Positions 26,294 to 35,110 of a DNA stretch of 40,368 nt are shown one piece after another. The notes below the pieces were generated by a model. That model saw only the letters and a program-made list of their open reading frames with translations. It was not told where the DNA came from and did not search any database. The stretch spans positions 1 through 40,368 of the forward strand of contig NZ_JMDZ01000040.1 in the NCBI RefSeq assembly GCF_000709345.1. Reading direction: 5' to 3'. The stretch is from Polaromonas glacialis. GTDB taxonomy: Bacteria > Pseudomonadota > Gammaproteobacteria > Burkholderiales > Burkholderiaceae_C. How positions within the stretch are numbered: position 1 is the stretch's first letter; every line of letters starts with the position of its first letter. A program made the position numbers and the translations under genes.

Positions 26294-27160
26294 ACAGTGT
26301 CTTTCAAAACTTCCCCGAAAGCGCATTGAAGCAGATGAGCGAGCAAGCCAAAGAGGTGAAGGCATAGTGAATGTCGATCCTGCGTTCGTACCGAATGGAT
26401 AATCGGCGCATGCGGGCCAGCCAAGCCAATGTGCGCTCGACGACCCACCTGTGGCGGCCCAACCGTTCGCTACTTTCCACACCACGGCGGGCAATGCGAG
26501 GCTGAATGCCGCGCTGGCGGCAAGCCCGGCGGCAGCGCTGGTAGTCATACGCCTTGTCGGCGTGCAGCTTGTCCGGCCTCTGGCGCGGCCTGCCGCGCCT
26601 GCCTTTGATGGGCGCTACCCCATCAAGCAACTCGACCAGGGGCACGCTGTCATGCACGTTGGCGCCCGTGAACATGAACGCCAGAGGCAGCCCGCTGCGG
26701 TCGGTCAGCAGGTGGCGCTTTGTGTCCGCCTTGCCTCGGTCCGTCGGGTTTGCTCCGGTGGCCGCACACCCCCTTTTTTGCCGCGATGGATGCGCTGTCC
26801 ATGCAGGCCCGGCTCCAGTCGATGCGCCCTGCCCAGTGCAGGCCCTGTAAGAGTTCGTAGTGCAGCCTGGCCCACACCCCGGCCACTTGCCAGTCGCGCA
26901 GCCGGCGCCAGCACGTCACGCCCGAGCCGCAGCCCATCTCCTGGGGCATCATCTCCCAAGGGATGCCCGATCGCAGCACGAACAGGATGCCGGTCAGCGC
27001 CGCGCGGTCTGAGACCCGAGGGCGCCCGCCCTTGGGCTTGGGCGGCTCGGCCGGCAGCAGCGGCGTCACGATGGACCAAAGTTCATCAGTTACCAGTGCT
27101 CTTTTCATGCCCCCGAGCTATGGGCGACCAAGCCAATTTCTAGGTTTTGAAAGGCACAGT
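26294..27160 (-). mobile_element. IS5-family insertion sequence (IS427-like group)
   Basis: An 867-bp element bounded by 17-bp imperfect inverted repeats: ACAGTGTCTTTCAAAAC at 26294-26310 and its inverted partner GTTTTGAAAGGCACAGT at 27144-27160 (15 of 17 match). It contains one leftward transposase split by a frameshift. I find no matching target duplication in the flanks (ATA versus AAG), so one side may have been rearranged after insertion. Confidence 0.8.
26304..27108 (-). CDS. IS5-family transposase, two overlapping frames
   Basis: DDE transposase in two frames. The first (27108 to about 26650) starts MKRALVTDELWSIVTPLLP and includes GGRPRVSDRAALTGILFVLR and the first catalytic Asp in CMDSASIAAKKG. 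The second (to 26304) includes TGANPTDRGKADTKRHLLTD, then FTGANVHDSVP, LHADKAYDY (second Asp) and HRWVVERTLAW (Glu). The frames join near 26769-26779, where a run of A6G5 lies on the coding strand. Joining needs a +1 shift (or loss of one base). Many IS5 elements use programmed frameshifting, usually -1, so this may be a homopolymer mutation instead. Confidence 0.8.
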
Positions 27161-27495
27161 AAGTGCGATAATTTATTCGCCTAATTATGGTGATTCCCAC
27201 ACGCCCATCGCTTGGGACGTCATCGACGGCAACACACCTGCAGCCGAACTGCCCGAATTTCCGGAGCAGCACGGCGCCCCGGGCGGAGGCGACCCCCGGA
27301 GCGGAACACTCACCTCATTCAAGAACATGATCGAGTATGTTGACGGCTCCAGAATGAACCAGATGCTCGACAGCCTAGCCGCAGCGGTCGAAGCCGGACT
27401 AGGCACGTCGGCCACGTTCCCTGTCGAGTTCTTTGCTACCCCACAGGACGTGCACAACGTTGCCGATGTGCTCGAGGACTGTTCGGCCAGCATCC
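27161..27495 (+). pseudogene. Orphan gene fragment between two insertion sequences
   Basis: A rightward open frame without a start codon of its own reads like real protein: PIAWDVIDGNTPAAELPEF, then SFKNMIEYVDGSRMNQMLDS and LAAAVEAGLGTSATFPVEFF. It is cut at the 5' side by the IS5 element and at the 3' side by the IS21-family remnant, beyond which the frame is only antisense to istA. The family is not recognised. Confidence 0.35.
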
Positions 27496-28007
27496 GTCGT
27501 TTCCGCCGGGTACGCCTTCACAAAGATAGCGTTGAACTGTGGCAAATCCATGCAGAAGTAATGAATGCGGGTCTTGACGCCACCCAGATAGATGTCGGCT
27601 TCGCCGAAATCCACTTGTGCGTGTCCTGGCGGATGGGCCAAAGGAATGAACACTTCCTGCTGCCGCAGGCGTTGCTTGGCCACAAATTCCCGCACAACCG
27701 TGTAACCACCGAGATACTGATGTTCGTCACGCAGGCGCTCAAAAATGCGCTGGGCCGTGTGCCGCTGCTTCTTGAGAACGTCCCGGTCGTCTTGCAGGAT
27801 TTGATGGATGATGCCAATGAAGGCACCAAGTTTGGGTGCTACCGGACGGTCTTTACGCTGGTAGCCGGGCGGCACCGCGTGATTAACCATCTTGGCGACC
27901 GTCTTGCGGCTGATGCCGAACTTCTTTGCTGCAGCGCGCTCGCTCATGGCATCGACCATGACGGCGCGCCTGACTTTGGCGTATAGGTCCACTTCTGTGT
28001 ACCTCAT
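27496..28007 (-). pseudogene. istA: IS21-family transposase IstA, 3'-truncated
   Basis: About 170 residues of IstA from the ATG at 28007 remain. The helix-turn-helix is seen in SERAAAKKFGISRKTVAKMV; the beginning of the integrase core, HPPGHAQVDFGEADIYLGG (first catalytic Asp), follows, then FNAIFVKAYPAETTDA. After that the protein runs into unrelated sequence at about 27495. A full IstA is around 400-500 residues, and istB is missing. It is therefore a dead remnant. Confidence 0.8.
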
Positions 28008-28104
28008 CTCTGCCTCCCCAGATCCAATCTTGGACCACAGGATAGGCTTAGGACTGGTGACCGGTTACGCCGCCAACTGGCTCCCTTTTACTCCGCCGTT
28101 CACA
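27496..28104 (-). mobile_element. IS21-family element remnant with one terminus
   Basis: Upstream of the truncated istA, the minus strand ends TGTGAACGGCGGAGTAAAAG (terminus at 28104), the TGT-type start typical of IS21-family ends. The other terminus and istB are lost. Confidence 0.65.
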
Positions 28105-28316
28105 TATAAGGAATGCGCAAGCCCAGTGCCGCACTCTTGCCTGAACTGTCTGTGACCATGACTCCACAGTCCTCATTGCGATCCTGACCATGAGCAATCA
28201 TCCTTCCCTGGTACGAATGAAGCAGAGTTTCCCATTGCACATGCGGCTGGAATTTTTTGTATAGCCGCACATAAGCAGGGTTTGTGTCTTTAATGGTTGG
28301 TTTTTTGGTCGGCGTT

Positions 28317-29603
28317 TCAGACGATCAGCAGTTCGTCACTCAACGCGTAACCTACAGCAGATACGGTAATCTCTCGCCCTTCAATGTGAATGACAGCATG
28401 CTCACGAATACCTACCGCTGGGGATCTCATATAGCCTGCATTTGGATCGTGGCTGACAACATAAACATCCCCCTCCTGGAAAATAAACAGATTTGGCGGG
28501 AGATCGTCAGCGTTCACTCCGTTAGTTTGTATGATTTCTCTTGAACGGTTTAGTGAAAATGTTCCAAGTGCTGCACTGATTTTGTAGCCAGCTCGACCAT
28601 CAAGACTATGAACGTACCTCATGTTGACTGCAAGTTTAAATGAATTACAAATAATGGATGCATTATCTGTGTTCCTTACATAACTGGGCTGATAGAACAA
28701 AATACAGTCGACTCCACTTACGCCTTCATTCAAAATTTCCTGAGCAACTTTTCCCAGGTATTCCAGATCAGCGTTAACATGGACTCTCATATAAATCACA
28801 TTGCAAGCATTTCCATCAGCTTCAATATTTTTCTTCATGTTGGCCGCTGCTGCGATAATGTTCCTTCTGAACCTGAGTTGTTCACTGTTGGGACCTGGAG
28901 CAATTACCATGATCATGTCGGAGATGTGGCCCTTGGAAACCTCTCCATTAGTTCGATAAAGAGGGGATACAGTAACTTGGACATTTGAGTTAACCTGAAC
29001 AGACTTCAGCTGATAGAGGTCAATATCTTTTTGTATATAGCGTTTCAAATCCTCAAAATCTTCAATGGAAATCGGCGCTTTTCCATATACCCTTAATGCA
29101 AGATTTTCTTTTTCCAGCCTGAGCTTTTGCCTCCACAAATTGCGGAGTTGTTTTGAGTGCTGATTGAATTCCTTTTGAGGGTCTGAAACATCATGATTTT
29201 TAATTGAGATGAAATGCTTGGCACCATGCTCATAGGTTGTTACTAGGTCATAGCCTTTTTGGTTTGCCCCAGCAGGATCAACCCTGCCTTGAATAGCTTC
29301 AAGCTGTGCAAAGGTAATGATTTCTGTGATGAAGCCTATGTAAGGGTTGTTGGTCTTGACCTTTTTGAGCGTCATCTTCAACCATTCGGGATGAGTTCTT
29401 TGAAGCTTCTCAAGTGCGAAACCAAAAATATACAGCTCAACCGTGGACAGCCTGTCACGTCTTTTCCATAATTTTTTGATGGGGTGTGGACCTTCAGCTT
29501 CAAGCCACAAAGGATTGAATGCACACTCAATGGCTTGGAAAGCCAGCTCTGCATGCCCAGCATCACCCAGATTGTCGAGCACTCTTTTTCTTTTGCCGGT
29601 CAT
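28317..29603 (-). CDS. Uncharacterised large protein, possible nuclease-like core
   Basis: 428 residues from the ATG at 29603; the frame is open to a TTG at 29666 (449 residues), and neither has a strong ribosome binding site. A possible PD-(D/E)XK core reads IGFITEIITFAQLEAIQGRV (Glu), KGYDLVTTYE (Asp), HFISIKNHD (strand with Lys); this is tentative. C-terminal segments (GVDCILFYQPSYV, then GYKISAALGTFSLN and LFIFQEGDVYVVSHDP) look beta-rich. I cannot name the family. It lies alone in the mosaic region between the IS21 remnant and a degraded stretch. Confidence 0.6.
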   Translation of the reverse strand: MTGKRKRVLDNLGDAGHAELAFQAIECAFNPLWLEAEGPHPIKKLWKRRDRLSTVELYIFGFALEKLQRTHPEWLKMTLKKVKTNNPYIGFITEIITFAQLEAIQGRVDPAGANQKGYDLVTTYEHGAKHFISIKNHDVSDPQKEFNQHSKQLRNLWRQKLRLEKENLALRVYGKAPISIEDFEDLKRYIQKDIDLYQLKSVQVNSNVQVTVSPLYRTNGEVSKGHISDMIMVIAPGPNSEQLRFRRNIIAAAANMKKNIEADGNACNVIYMRVHVNADLEYLGKVAQEILNEGVSGVDCILFYQPSYVRNTDNASIICNSFKLAVNMRYVHSLDGRAGYKISAALGTFSLNRSREIIQTNGVNADDLPPNLFIFQEGDVYVVSHDPNAGYMRSPAVGIREHAVIHIEGREITVSAVGYALSDELLIV

Positions 29604-29666
29604 TCTTTTGATCTTTGTTTTAAGTTTAAGTTGACCCGTTTCGATGGCCACTGAGGGCTCGCTCAA

Positions 29667-30024
29667 TGAAGCACTGGGATTATCTAGGTTTGTGTCTTGA
29701 TGATGTTATATGCATTGCACAAGGGCCAAGTTAGTCCTTTTTGGCTTATCCAGAAAATTTTGTCTTCCCTATCAACCTGGATTGAAAACTCCACAACTTG
29801 GTGAGTTTCATTAAATTTTAAGTGCATCGCCTGTGTCCCTATATAGGCTTAAGTATGAACCACCTCAAGCACCTTATTGATACTCAAAAAGCATAGTAAA
29901 ACCATGAAAATTAATAAAACATGCGAGCATTGCTCAAAGCCTTACTGCGTTCCCAGCAAGCGGGAGAAGTCACGGGTTTGCCGCGTCATTGCTTACGATA
30001 ACCACCAAGCGGGTTTTGCGGATT
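29667..30024. other. Intergenic region with a Cys-rich gene-start remnant
   Basis: An ATG at 29904 opens MKINKTCEHCSKPYCVPSKR, a CxxC-bearing start like that of small zinc-binding or HNH phage proteins. After about 27 residues the text becomes low-complexity and overlaps the end of the leftward gene at 30025. It looks like a truncated 5' end. Nothing else is recognised. Confidence 0.3.
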
Positions 30025-30846
30025 TCACTGCCGGCGTTCTCGCTCACGCTGCCGCTGTCGCAGGCGCTTAACGTAGGTCGAATCAACCACCTTGTCAGGG
30101 CCAACGCCCAACGCGCAACTCATCAAGCTAGCCACACTTCGATCAGTAAGCGCGAAGGTACGTGGCAGTAATCCGTAGTTGCGTTCGCTCGACTCTTGGA
30201 GTGCGACAAAGAATGCCTTAAAGGTGCCATCCAGCCCGGCCTTAGGTCCTTCTGTTCCCGCCTCAGTGACTACATCGTGTGGCAATGGGGTAGCTCGTGC
30301 CGCGTCATCCGCAATCACTTGAACGACTTCGCTCAGCGAAGGCCAGTATTTGAGATCAAACTGGCCAGTGATGCACTCCAGCTTCTCTTTCACCCAATGC
30401 TCATAGCTGTAGTTCTCTTTGGCTGCTGCGTGGATCAGATCCACAGGGTGATAGTGCGTGTCGCAGGTAAAGCCTGAATGATTCTTCAACTCTGTGCGTT
30501 CATTTAATAGGCTGGCAAGCTCTGTTGCCATCTCTGCAATCTGTCGGTTCACCTCGATGAGCCTCAATCTTCCCTTACGGGCCTCTAGATTTGCTTCCGG
30601 GTTCCAGAACGCTGCAATGCTCAGTAGTTGATCAAAGAACACCTTCAGCGCGAGAGAATGGTCATGGAGCTTACTGTGTAGTTCACCGTAGGCCTCTTCC
30701 AGTTCGAGCCCGCGCTCAAGGAGTTGATCAATGATTTTGACCTCGCTGGGCAAAATTGCCTTTTCGATTCTGTCGCTTCGCTTTTGGCGTAGAAGTGCCT
30801 CGCAGATCTCACGCGCACTTTTCATGGAAGATTGTTCTGTTGCCAC
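30025..30846 (-). CDS. Uncharacterised 273-residue helical protein
   Basis: Starts at a GTG (30846) preceded by TAGGAACT, a fair ribosome binding site; an ATG at 30825 lacks one. The protein is largely helical. The N-terminal half is charged (KIIDQLLERGLELEEAYGEL), and the middle contains FTCDTHYHPVDLIHAAAKEN with His and Cys clustered. The C-terminus is Arg-rich (KRLRQRQRERERRQ). I do not recognise the family. No membrane segment is evident. Its 3' end abuts a degraded segment, so slight C-terminal truncation is possible. Confidence 0.55.
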   Translation of the reverse strand: MATEQSSMKSAREICEALLRQKRSDRIEKAILPSEVKIIDQLLERGLELEEAYGELHSKLHDHSLALKVFFDQLLSIAAFWNPEANLEARKGRLRLIEVNRQIAEMATELASLLNERTELKNHSGFTCDTHYHPVDLIHAAAKENYSYEHWVKEKLECITGQFDLKYWPSLSEVVQVIADDAARATPLPHDVVTEAGTEGPKAGLDGTFKAFFVALQESSERNYGLLPRTFALTDRSVASLMSCALGVGPDKVVDSTYVKRLRQRQRERERRQ

Positions 30847-30898
30847 AGTAGTTCCTAATTAATGTTTCCCATGAGCGTATCTAAGGAAAGCAAATCTG

Positions 30899-30942
30899 TC
30901 GGTACCTGAAAACATGAAATTTCAGAGGGATTCAGGTACCGA
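30899..30942. repeat. Perfect 12-bp inverted repeat
   Basis: TCGGTACCTGAA (30899-30910) and its exact reverse complement TTCAGGTACCGA (30931-30942) flank a 20-bp spacer that itself contains the palindrome TGAAATTTCA. It lies in a 370-bp gap between divergent genes. It could be an operator, a recombination site or an RNA hairpin. Confidence 0.6.
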
Positions 30943-31218
30943 GCCGCGCGTACATGTTTAGATTAACGCCGCCGTCTAGATGGCAGAGGTAAATCCAAGC
31001 CTCCCAAGCTTGGGCAAGGAAAGCCGCTAGGGACACAGCCGAGCCAGCGCGACCTTGTGATAGGATAAAGGGGCTTATCGCAGCACCCCCATCCGCCTTG
31101 GAAGGCGGCCCTTCGCGCTGCAGCGTATCAACATCATCTAAGCCATCGGTCGCCCTGACGGGAACCTTTGATGCCCATGATCGGTAGCGGATGCAGATCG
31201 GGCTCAAGGATTTACTTG
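30943..31218. other. Leader region of the IS66-interrupted gene
   Basis: About 275 bp with no supported gene. A leftward frame at 30932-31207 has no ribosome binding site. CAAGGA at 31205-31210 is the ribosome binding site for the ATG at 31219. Confidence 0.3.
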
Positions 31219-31616
31219 ATGTCTAGACCTACACATGTAGCGGGGAATACACCTGCTTCACCGCTTCGATTTAAGCGCCTTGCCGATCTGATGCGCAAGG
31301 AAAATCCTGACCTTTCCCATCTAGACGCCCTGAACATACTTGTGCGCGAGTGCGGCTGGCCAAACTACAAGGCGTATGAGAAAGCTTGGAAGGCTGACCG
31401 CGCCAGCGAGGCAGCAGGCTTTGTACTCACCTTGAGTGCACACTGGGCCGGCACGCGCACTTGGGGTGTCGAAGTTGCCCAGGTCAGACTTTCTGAACCA
31501 TGGTGGAGGTTTTTGAGCTTGGCGCAAAGGCGCTCTGTGGTGGCCGTTGCCCACTTTCGCATCGAAGGCAAAGACCGCGCCAAGCTGGTGTCCTCATCAA
31601 ACTTCAACAACGCGGA

Positions 31617-31624
31617 AAACGCAC
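31617..31624 (+). repeat. IS66 target-site duplication, left copy
   Basis: AAACGCAC, identical to 34618-34625 on the other side of the element. Confidence 0.9.
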
Positions 31625-31710
31625 GTAACCGGTAACTGAACGGCGTCCTTCCTTGCAAAGGTGTCGCCGGGAACAATGCCTTCATCGATTTACGATGAGG
31701 AGCAACAGCG

Positions 31711-32046
31711 ATGCAAGCCATGGTCAACGAGGGCGTAAAGCGCCGTCACCGTTTGAACGAGCAAGCCTGGCTCGAAGCGTTCAAACGCTTTGAAGGCGCC
31801 GGATTGACGGTAGAGGCGTTCTGCCGCCGTGAGGGTCTGTGCCGCAGTAGCTTTGCCCGCTGGCGTTCGCGCTTGCTTGGTGGGGCTGGCGTGCCTCGCC
31901 AGCTCAAGCAGGACGCCCAAAGCCAGGCACCGATGGCTTTCGTCGATTTGGGTGTGATGGGCTCGGGTGCGCCCGCGCCCTGCCCGGCGCTGGAGTTGCG
32001 CCTGGACCTCGGCGCGGGTCTGACCCTCACCCTGGTTCGGCGCTGA
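31711..32046 (+). CDS. tnpA: IS66 transposition protein TnpA
   Basis: 111-residue accessory protein of IS66 elements, thought to bind DNA. The text RRHRLNEQAWLEAFKRFEGA, then LTVEAFCRREGLCRSSFARW is the helix-turn-helix module characteristic of IS66 TnpA. A Pro/Leu-rich tail follows. It starts at an ATG near GATGAGGAG and ends in TGATG, overlapping tnpB. Confidence 0.9.
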   Translation: MQAMVNEGVKRRHRLNEQAWLEAFKRFEGAGLTVEAFCRREGLCRSSFARWRSRLLGGAGVPRQLKQDAQSQAPMAFVDLGVMGSGAPAPCPALELRLDLGAGLTLTLVRR

Positions 32047-32432
32047 TGTTCTTCCCCGAAGGCCAGATTCGCGTCTTCCTTTTTGGTCAACCGGTGAGCA
32101 TGAGGCTGTCCTTCGATGGCCTGTACGCACTGGCGCGGCACGGGCTGCATCAGGACCCGCTGAGCGGGCATCTGTTTGTCTTCGTCAACCGCCGCGCCAC
32201 GCAGATGAAGGTGCTGTACTTTGACCGCAGCGGCTGGTGCGTGTGGGCCAAACGACTGGAGGCCGGGACATTCTTGCGTGACTGGAGTGCGGTGGTTCAC
32301 CGCGAGATGGACTGGACGGCGTTGAAACTCATGCTCGAGGGCATCGAGCCCAAACGGCAGTACAAGCGCTATCGCAGCCCGCGCAATTGGGGACAATCCT
32401 GTGCCGTACCGCAGGCGCCCTCGGTAACATAA
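32046..32432 (+). CDS. tnpB: IS66 transposition protein TnpB
   Basis: 128-residue IS66 Orf2 protein. The family signature is present: MRLSFDGLYALARHGLHQDP, then GHLFVFVNRRATQMKVLYFD and GWCVWAKRLEAGTF. The exact role is unknown, but it is needed for IS66 transposition. Its ATG overlaps the tnpA stop (TGATG), so it is translationally coupled; tnpC follows after five bases. Confidence 0.93.
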   Translation: MFFPEGQIRVFLFGQPVSMRLSFDGLYALARHGLHQDPLSGHLFVFVNRRATQMKVLYFDRSGWCVWAKRLEAGTFLRDWSAVVHREMDWTALKLMLEGIEPKRQYKRYRSPRNWGQSCAVPQAPSVT

Positions 32433-32437
32433 GGTCC

Positions 32438-34024
32438 ATGTCTTTGACGCTGACGCCCCGAGTTCCTGATGCCATCGCGGTGGCTGCGCTCGGGCCTGCG
32501 AAAATAGCGCAGATGCTGCAGAGCCAGGCCGCGCAGATCGAGGAGCTCAAACGCCAGATCGAGTGGTTCAAGCGCCAGATCTTCGGCAACAAGCGCGAGC
32601 GCTTTGTGCCCCAGGTCGATGCGCAGCAGATGCACCTCGGCCAGTTGCTGGGCGATCTTGCACAGCCTGGCGATCAGAGCGAAACCACCCAGATCGTTCC
32701 CGCCCACAAGCGCCGCCGGACCGTCAGCGACTTTAGCGATGAGGGGGCTGCGGCGGCGACATTCTTCGACGAGGCCAAGGTGCCGGTGCAGGTCATCGAG
32801 GTCCCCAACCCCGAAGCACAAGGTCTGGCGCCCGAGCAGTACGAGGTCATCGGCGAGAAGGTCAGCCACCGCCTGGCGCAGCGCCCAGGCAGCTTTGTCG
32901 TGCTCAAGTACGTGCGCCCCGTGATCAAGCGCCGCGACACGCAGACCCTGCACTGTCCGAGCGCGCCGCTGGGCGTCATCGAGGGCAGCCGTGCCGACGT
33001 CAGCTTCATCGCCGGCGTGTTGCTGGACAAGTTCCGCTGGCACCTGCCGCTGTACCGCCAACACCAGCGCCTCCAGGAGGCCGGCTTCAAGACCAGTCGG
33101 CCGTGGTTGACACAGCTGGTGCAGCAAGCGGCACAGTTGCTCGAACCCATCTACACGGCGCAGCTCGAGTCGATCCGTGCCAGCCGCGTCATCACGATGG
33201 ACGAGACCCCGATCAAGGCCGGTCTGGGCGGCGGCGGCAAGATGAAGACCAGCTACTTCTGGCCGGTTTACGGTGAACATGACGAGGTGTGCTTCCCGCA
33301 CTTCGAGTCACGTCGCCATGAGCATGTGCAGCAGGCCCTCGGCCTCAAACGCAAACCGGGCACCGTGCTGCTGAGCGACGGCTACGAGGCGTATGCCAGC
33401 TACGCCAGCAAGAGCGGCATCACCCACGCTCAATGCTGGGCCCACTCCAGGCGAGCGTTCTTCGAAGCGCAGGGCGCCGAGCCCCAGGGGGCGGCCGAAG
33501 CCTTGCGCCAGATCGGCGCGCTCTACCAGATCGAGGACGATATCCGCCAGGCCAAGCTCTCGGGTGAGGCCAAGCGCGTGCATCGTCTCACCCACAGCAA
33601 GCCTCGGGTTCAGGCATTCTTCACCTGGGTCGATCAGCAGTTTGAACAGCAGGGCCTGTTGCCGAAAAACCCGTTGACGAAGGCCTTGGCCTACGTGCGC
33701 GAGCGTCGTGCGGGGCTGTCGGTCTTCCTCGAAGACGCTGACGTGGCCATCGACACGAACCACATCGAACGTGCCCTGCGCCCGATTCCGATGGGCAAGA
33801 AGAATTGGTTATTTTGTTGGACGGAGGTGGGCGCCAAGCATGCCGGCATCGTGCAAAGCCTGATCGCGACATGCCGGCTGCACGATATCGATCCATACAC
33901 CTACCTCGTCGATGTCTTGCAGCGCATCAGCATGCAGCCGGCGCAGCGCGTGCATGAGCTCATCCCGCGGCTGTGGAAGCAACACTTCGCCGAGCGTCCC
34001 TTGCGTTCGGATCTGGCTCCATGA
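32438..34024 (+). CDS. tnpC: IS66 DDE transposase TnpC
   Basis: 528-residue transposase from the ATG at 32438, chosen for the AAGG just upstream; the frame is open to 32387. A coiled-coil start (AAQIEELKRQIEWFKRQIFG) is followed by KRERFVPQ and the zinc-binding-like middle part (RRDTQTLHCPSAPLG). The catalytic triad is in VITMDETPIK (Asp), TVLLSDGYEAYAS (Asp) and DTNHIERALRPIPMGKKNW (Glu). The length is normal. The stop overlaps the next ATG (ATGA). Confidence 0.95.
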   Translation: MSLTLTPRVPDAIAVAALGPAKIAQMLQSQAAQIEELKRQIEWFKRQIFGNKRERFVPQVDAQQMHLGQLLGDLAQPGDQSETTQIVPAHKRRRTVSDFSDEGAAAATFFDEAKVPVQVIEVPNPEAQGLAPEQYEVIGEKVSHRLAQRPGSFVVLKYVRPVIKRRDTQTLHCPSAPLGVIEGSRADVSFIAGVLLDKFRWHLPLYRQHQRLQEAGFKTSRPWLTQLVQQAAQLLEPIYTAQLESIRASRVITMDETPIKAGLGGGGKMKTSYFWPVYGEHDEVCFPHFESRRHEHVQQALGLKRKPGTVLLSDGYEAYASYASKSGITHAQCWAHSRRAFFEAQGAEPQGAAEALRQIGALYQIEDDIRQAKLSGEAKRVHRLTHSKPRVQAFFTWVDQQFEQQGLLPKNPLTKALAYVRERRAGLSVFLEDADVAIDTNHIERALRPIPMGKKNWLFCWTEVGAKHAGIVQSLIATCRLHDIDPYTYLVDVLQRISMQPAQRVHELIPRLWKQHFAERPLRSDLAP

Positions 34025-34557
34025 GCGAGCTGTCCCAGGCCCAGGTCGTCCAGGCGGTCGTTTCTGTGGAACGCATGAGCGCTGCACAGCGCGTGCAGCT
34101 GGCCGACGAAATTTATCTGCGCCAGCCCAACTTGCTGGCCTCGGTGCTGGTGCTCGAGCGCATGGGCGTGAGCCTGCAACAGCTGGAAGTACCGATTTAC
34201 ATCCTGATGGTGGCCTACCAGGCCATCAAGGCCTCTAGGCTGGACTGGCCCCTCATCACGGAGGACGTTCAGGAGCGCTGCCTGCAGCGCCTCAATGGCA
34301 GCATTCGGTTCGACGAAGGTTTGAGTCCCGAGCTTATGCGGCAAGCCGCCCAACAACGCGTCGACGGTCATGCGCAACGCTATCTGCTGGCGTTCGTACA
34401 CGGATACTTGCGCGATCATGACTTGCTGGCGGTTCGCAGCGATGCCGAGAAATACCTGCTGCTGGCGTCCTTCAATCTCGTCGAATGCATCGCCGCCACC
34501 GCGCCCGGCGGCACACCTCAGCGCCGTCCTTCTTCTGGCAAGCAAGCCGCGCCCTGA
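34021..34557 (+). CDS. IS66-carried accessory protein of unknown function
   Basis: 178 residues from the ATG at 34021, which shares bases with the tnpC stop (ATGA). The protein is all-helical (SELSQAQVVQAVVSVERMSA, then LLASVLVLERMGVSLQQLEV). It lies inside the inverted repeats and is thus part of the element. Fourth genes of this kind occur in some IS66 elements; I do not know their function. The frame ends 60 bp before the right end. Confidence 0.75.
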   Translation: MSELSQAQVVQAVVSVERMSAAQRVQLADEIYLRQPNLLASVLVLERMGVSLQQLEVPIYILMVAYQAIKASRLDWPLITEDVQERCLQRLNGSIRFDEGLSPELMRQAAQQRVDGHAQRYLLAFVHGYLRDHDLLAVRSDAEKYLLLASFNLVECIAATAPGGTPQRRPSSGKQAAP

Positions 34558-35110
34558 CTCCGACCTTCCTGAGCATTCGGGCTTACGCGTCAACAACGCC
34601 GCAGGGTTACCGGTTACAAACGCACAGCATTACGCCGGCAAGGCCGCCCGGGCTTTAGCTTTCGTCGATGCGCTGCGTGTCGTGCCTGCCAAGTCGCGCG
34701 CAGCGTACGAATGGCTTGGCATGGACTTCTCGGAAAGGCGATGCCCTGCCCTGGACCACGAGCTGGAGTGGCTCGATCCCTCGACAGGCGAATTTTTCCT
34801 CACCAATGAGCCCTATCTGGACGCGTTAACCCTTAAAACACAGGCACAGCAAGCGTGGCTCCATAACCAAGGGCTTCAGGCATTAACGCTTCCGACGCTC
34901 TCCATCCACAACCCTCCTAAAAGCGTCATGCAACTTATCACCAGGGCAGATTCGAAGGCGCTGGCTGCGCGCTTGGTGGTACGCCGCCAGCGCCTACAGC
35001 GAGCGCTTGCGGCGGTCGATGCACCTCTTACATCCGAGCCGCATCAAAAGATAGCGCCAGTTTGAACTTCTGCTGGGCTAGGTGCTTTTATATTATTTTT
35101 TGGAGTTGCT

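Larger units (their letters stand above)
31625..34617 (+). mobile_element. IS66-family insertion sequence, complete
   Basis: 2993 bp bounded by inverted ends GTAACCGGTAAC (31625-31636) and GTTACCGGTTAC (34606-34617). Both sides carry the 8-bp direct repeat AAACGCAC (31617-31624 and 34618-34625), the target-duplication length known for IS66. It encodes TnpA, TnpB, TnpC and an accessory gene in one rightward operon, with start-stop overlaps between tnpA and tnpB and between tnpC and the accessory gene. Confidence 0.95.
31219..35065 (+). pseudogene. Host gene split by IS66 (DUF5623-like, tentative)
   Basis: The 5' part runs from the ATG at 31219 to 31624 and the 3' part from 34626 to 35065. Removing the IS66 element and one copy of the 8-bp target duplication joins them in frame: ...NNAENA + QHYAGKAARALAF... 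The restored protein is about 280 residues: LKRLADLMR-like helical start (LADLMRKENPDLSHLDALNI), then LTLSAHWAGTRTWGVEV, then ARALAFVDALRVVPAKSRAA and a C-terminal helical tail. It faintly resembles DUF5623 proteins; function unknown. Its precise reconstruction shows that the insertion was clean and the remainder has not decayed. Confidence 0.8.

Noticed and set aside
27147..27986. 279-residue rightward open frame
   Set aside because: Its 3' two-thirds are antisense to the clear IstA remnant, and its start lies inside the IS5 end. Only 27161-27495 is kept as a possible fragment.
30932..31207. 91-residue leftward frame
   Set aside because: No start signal and no recognisable motif; it overlaps the leader of the IS66-split gene.
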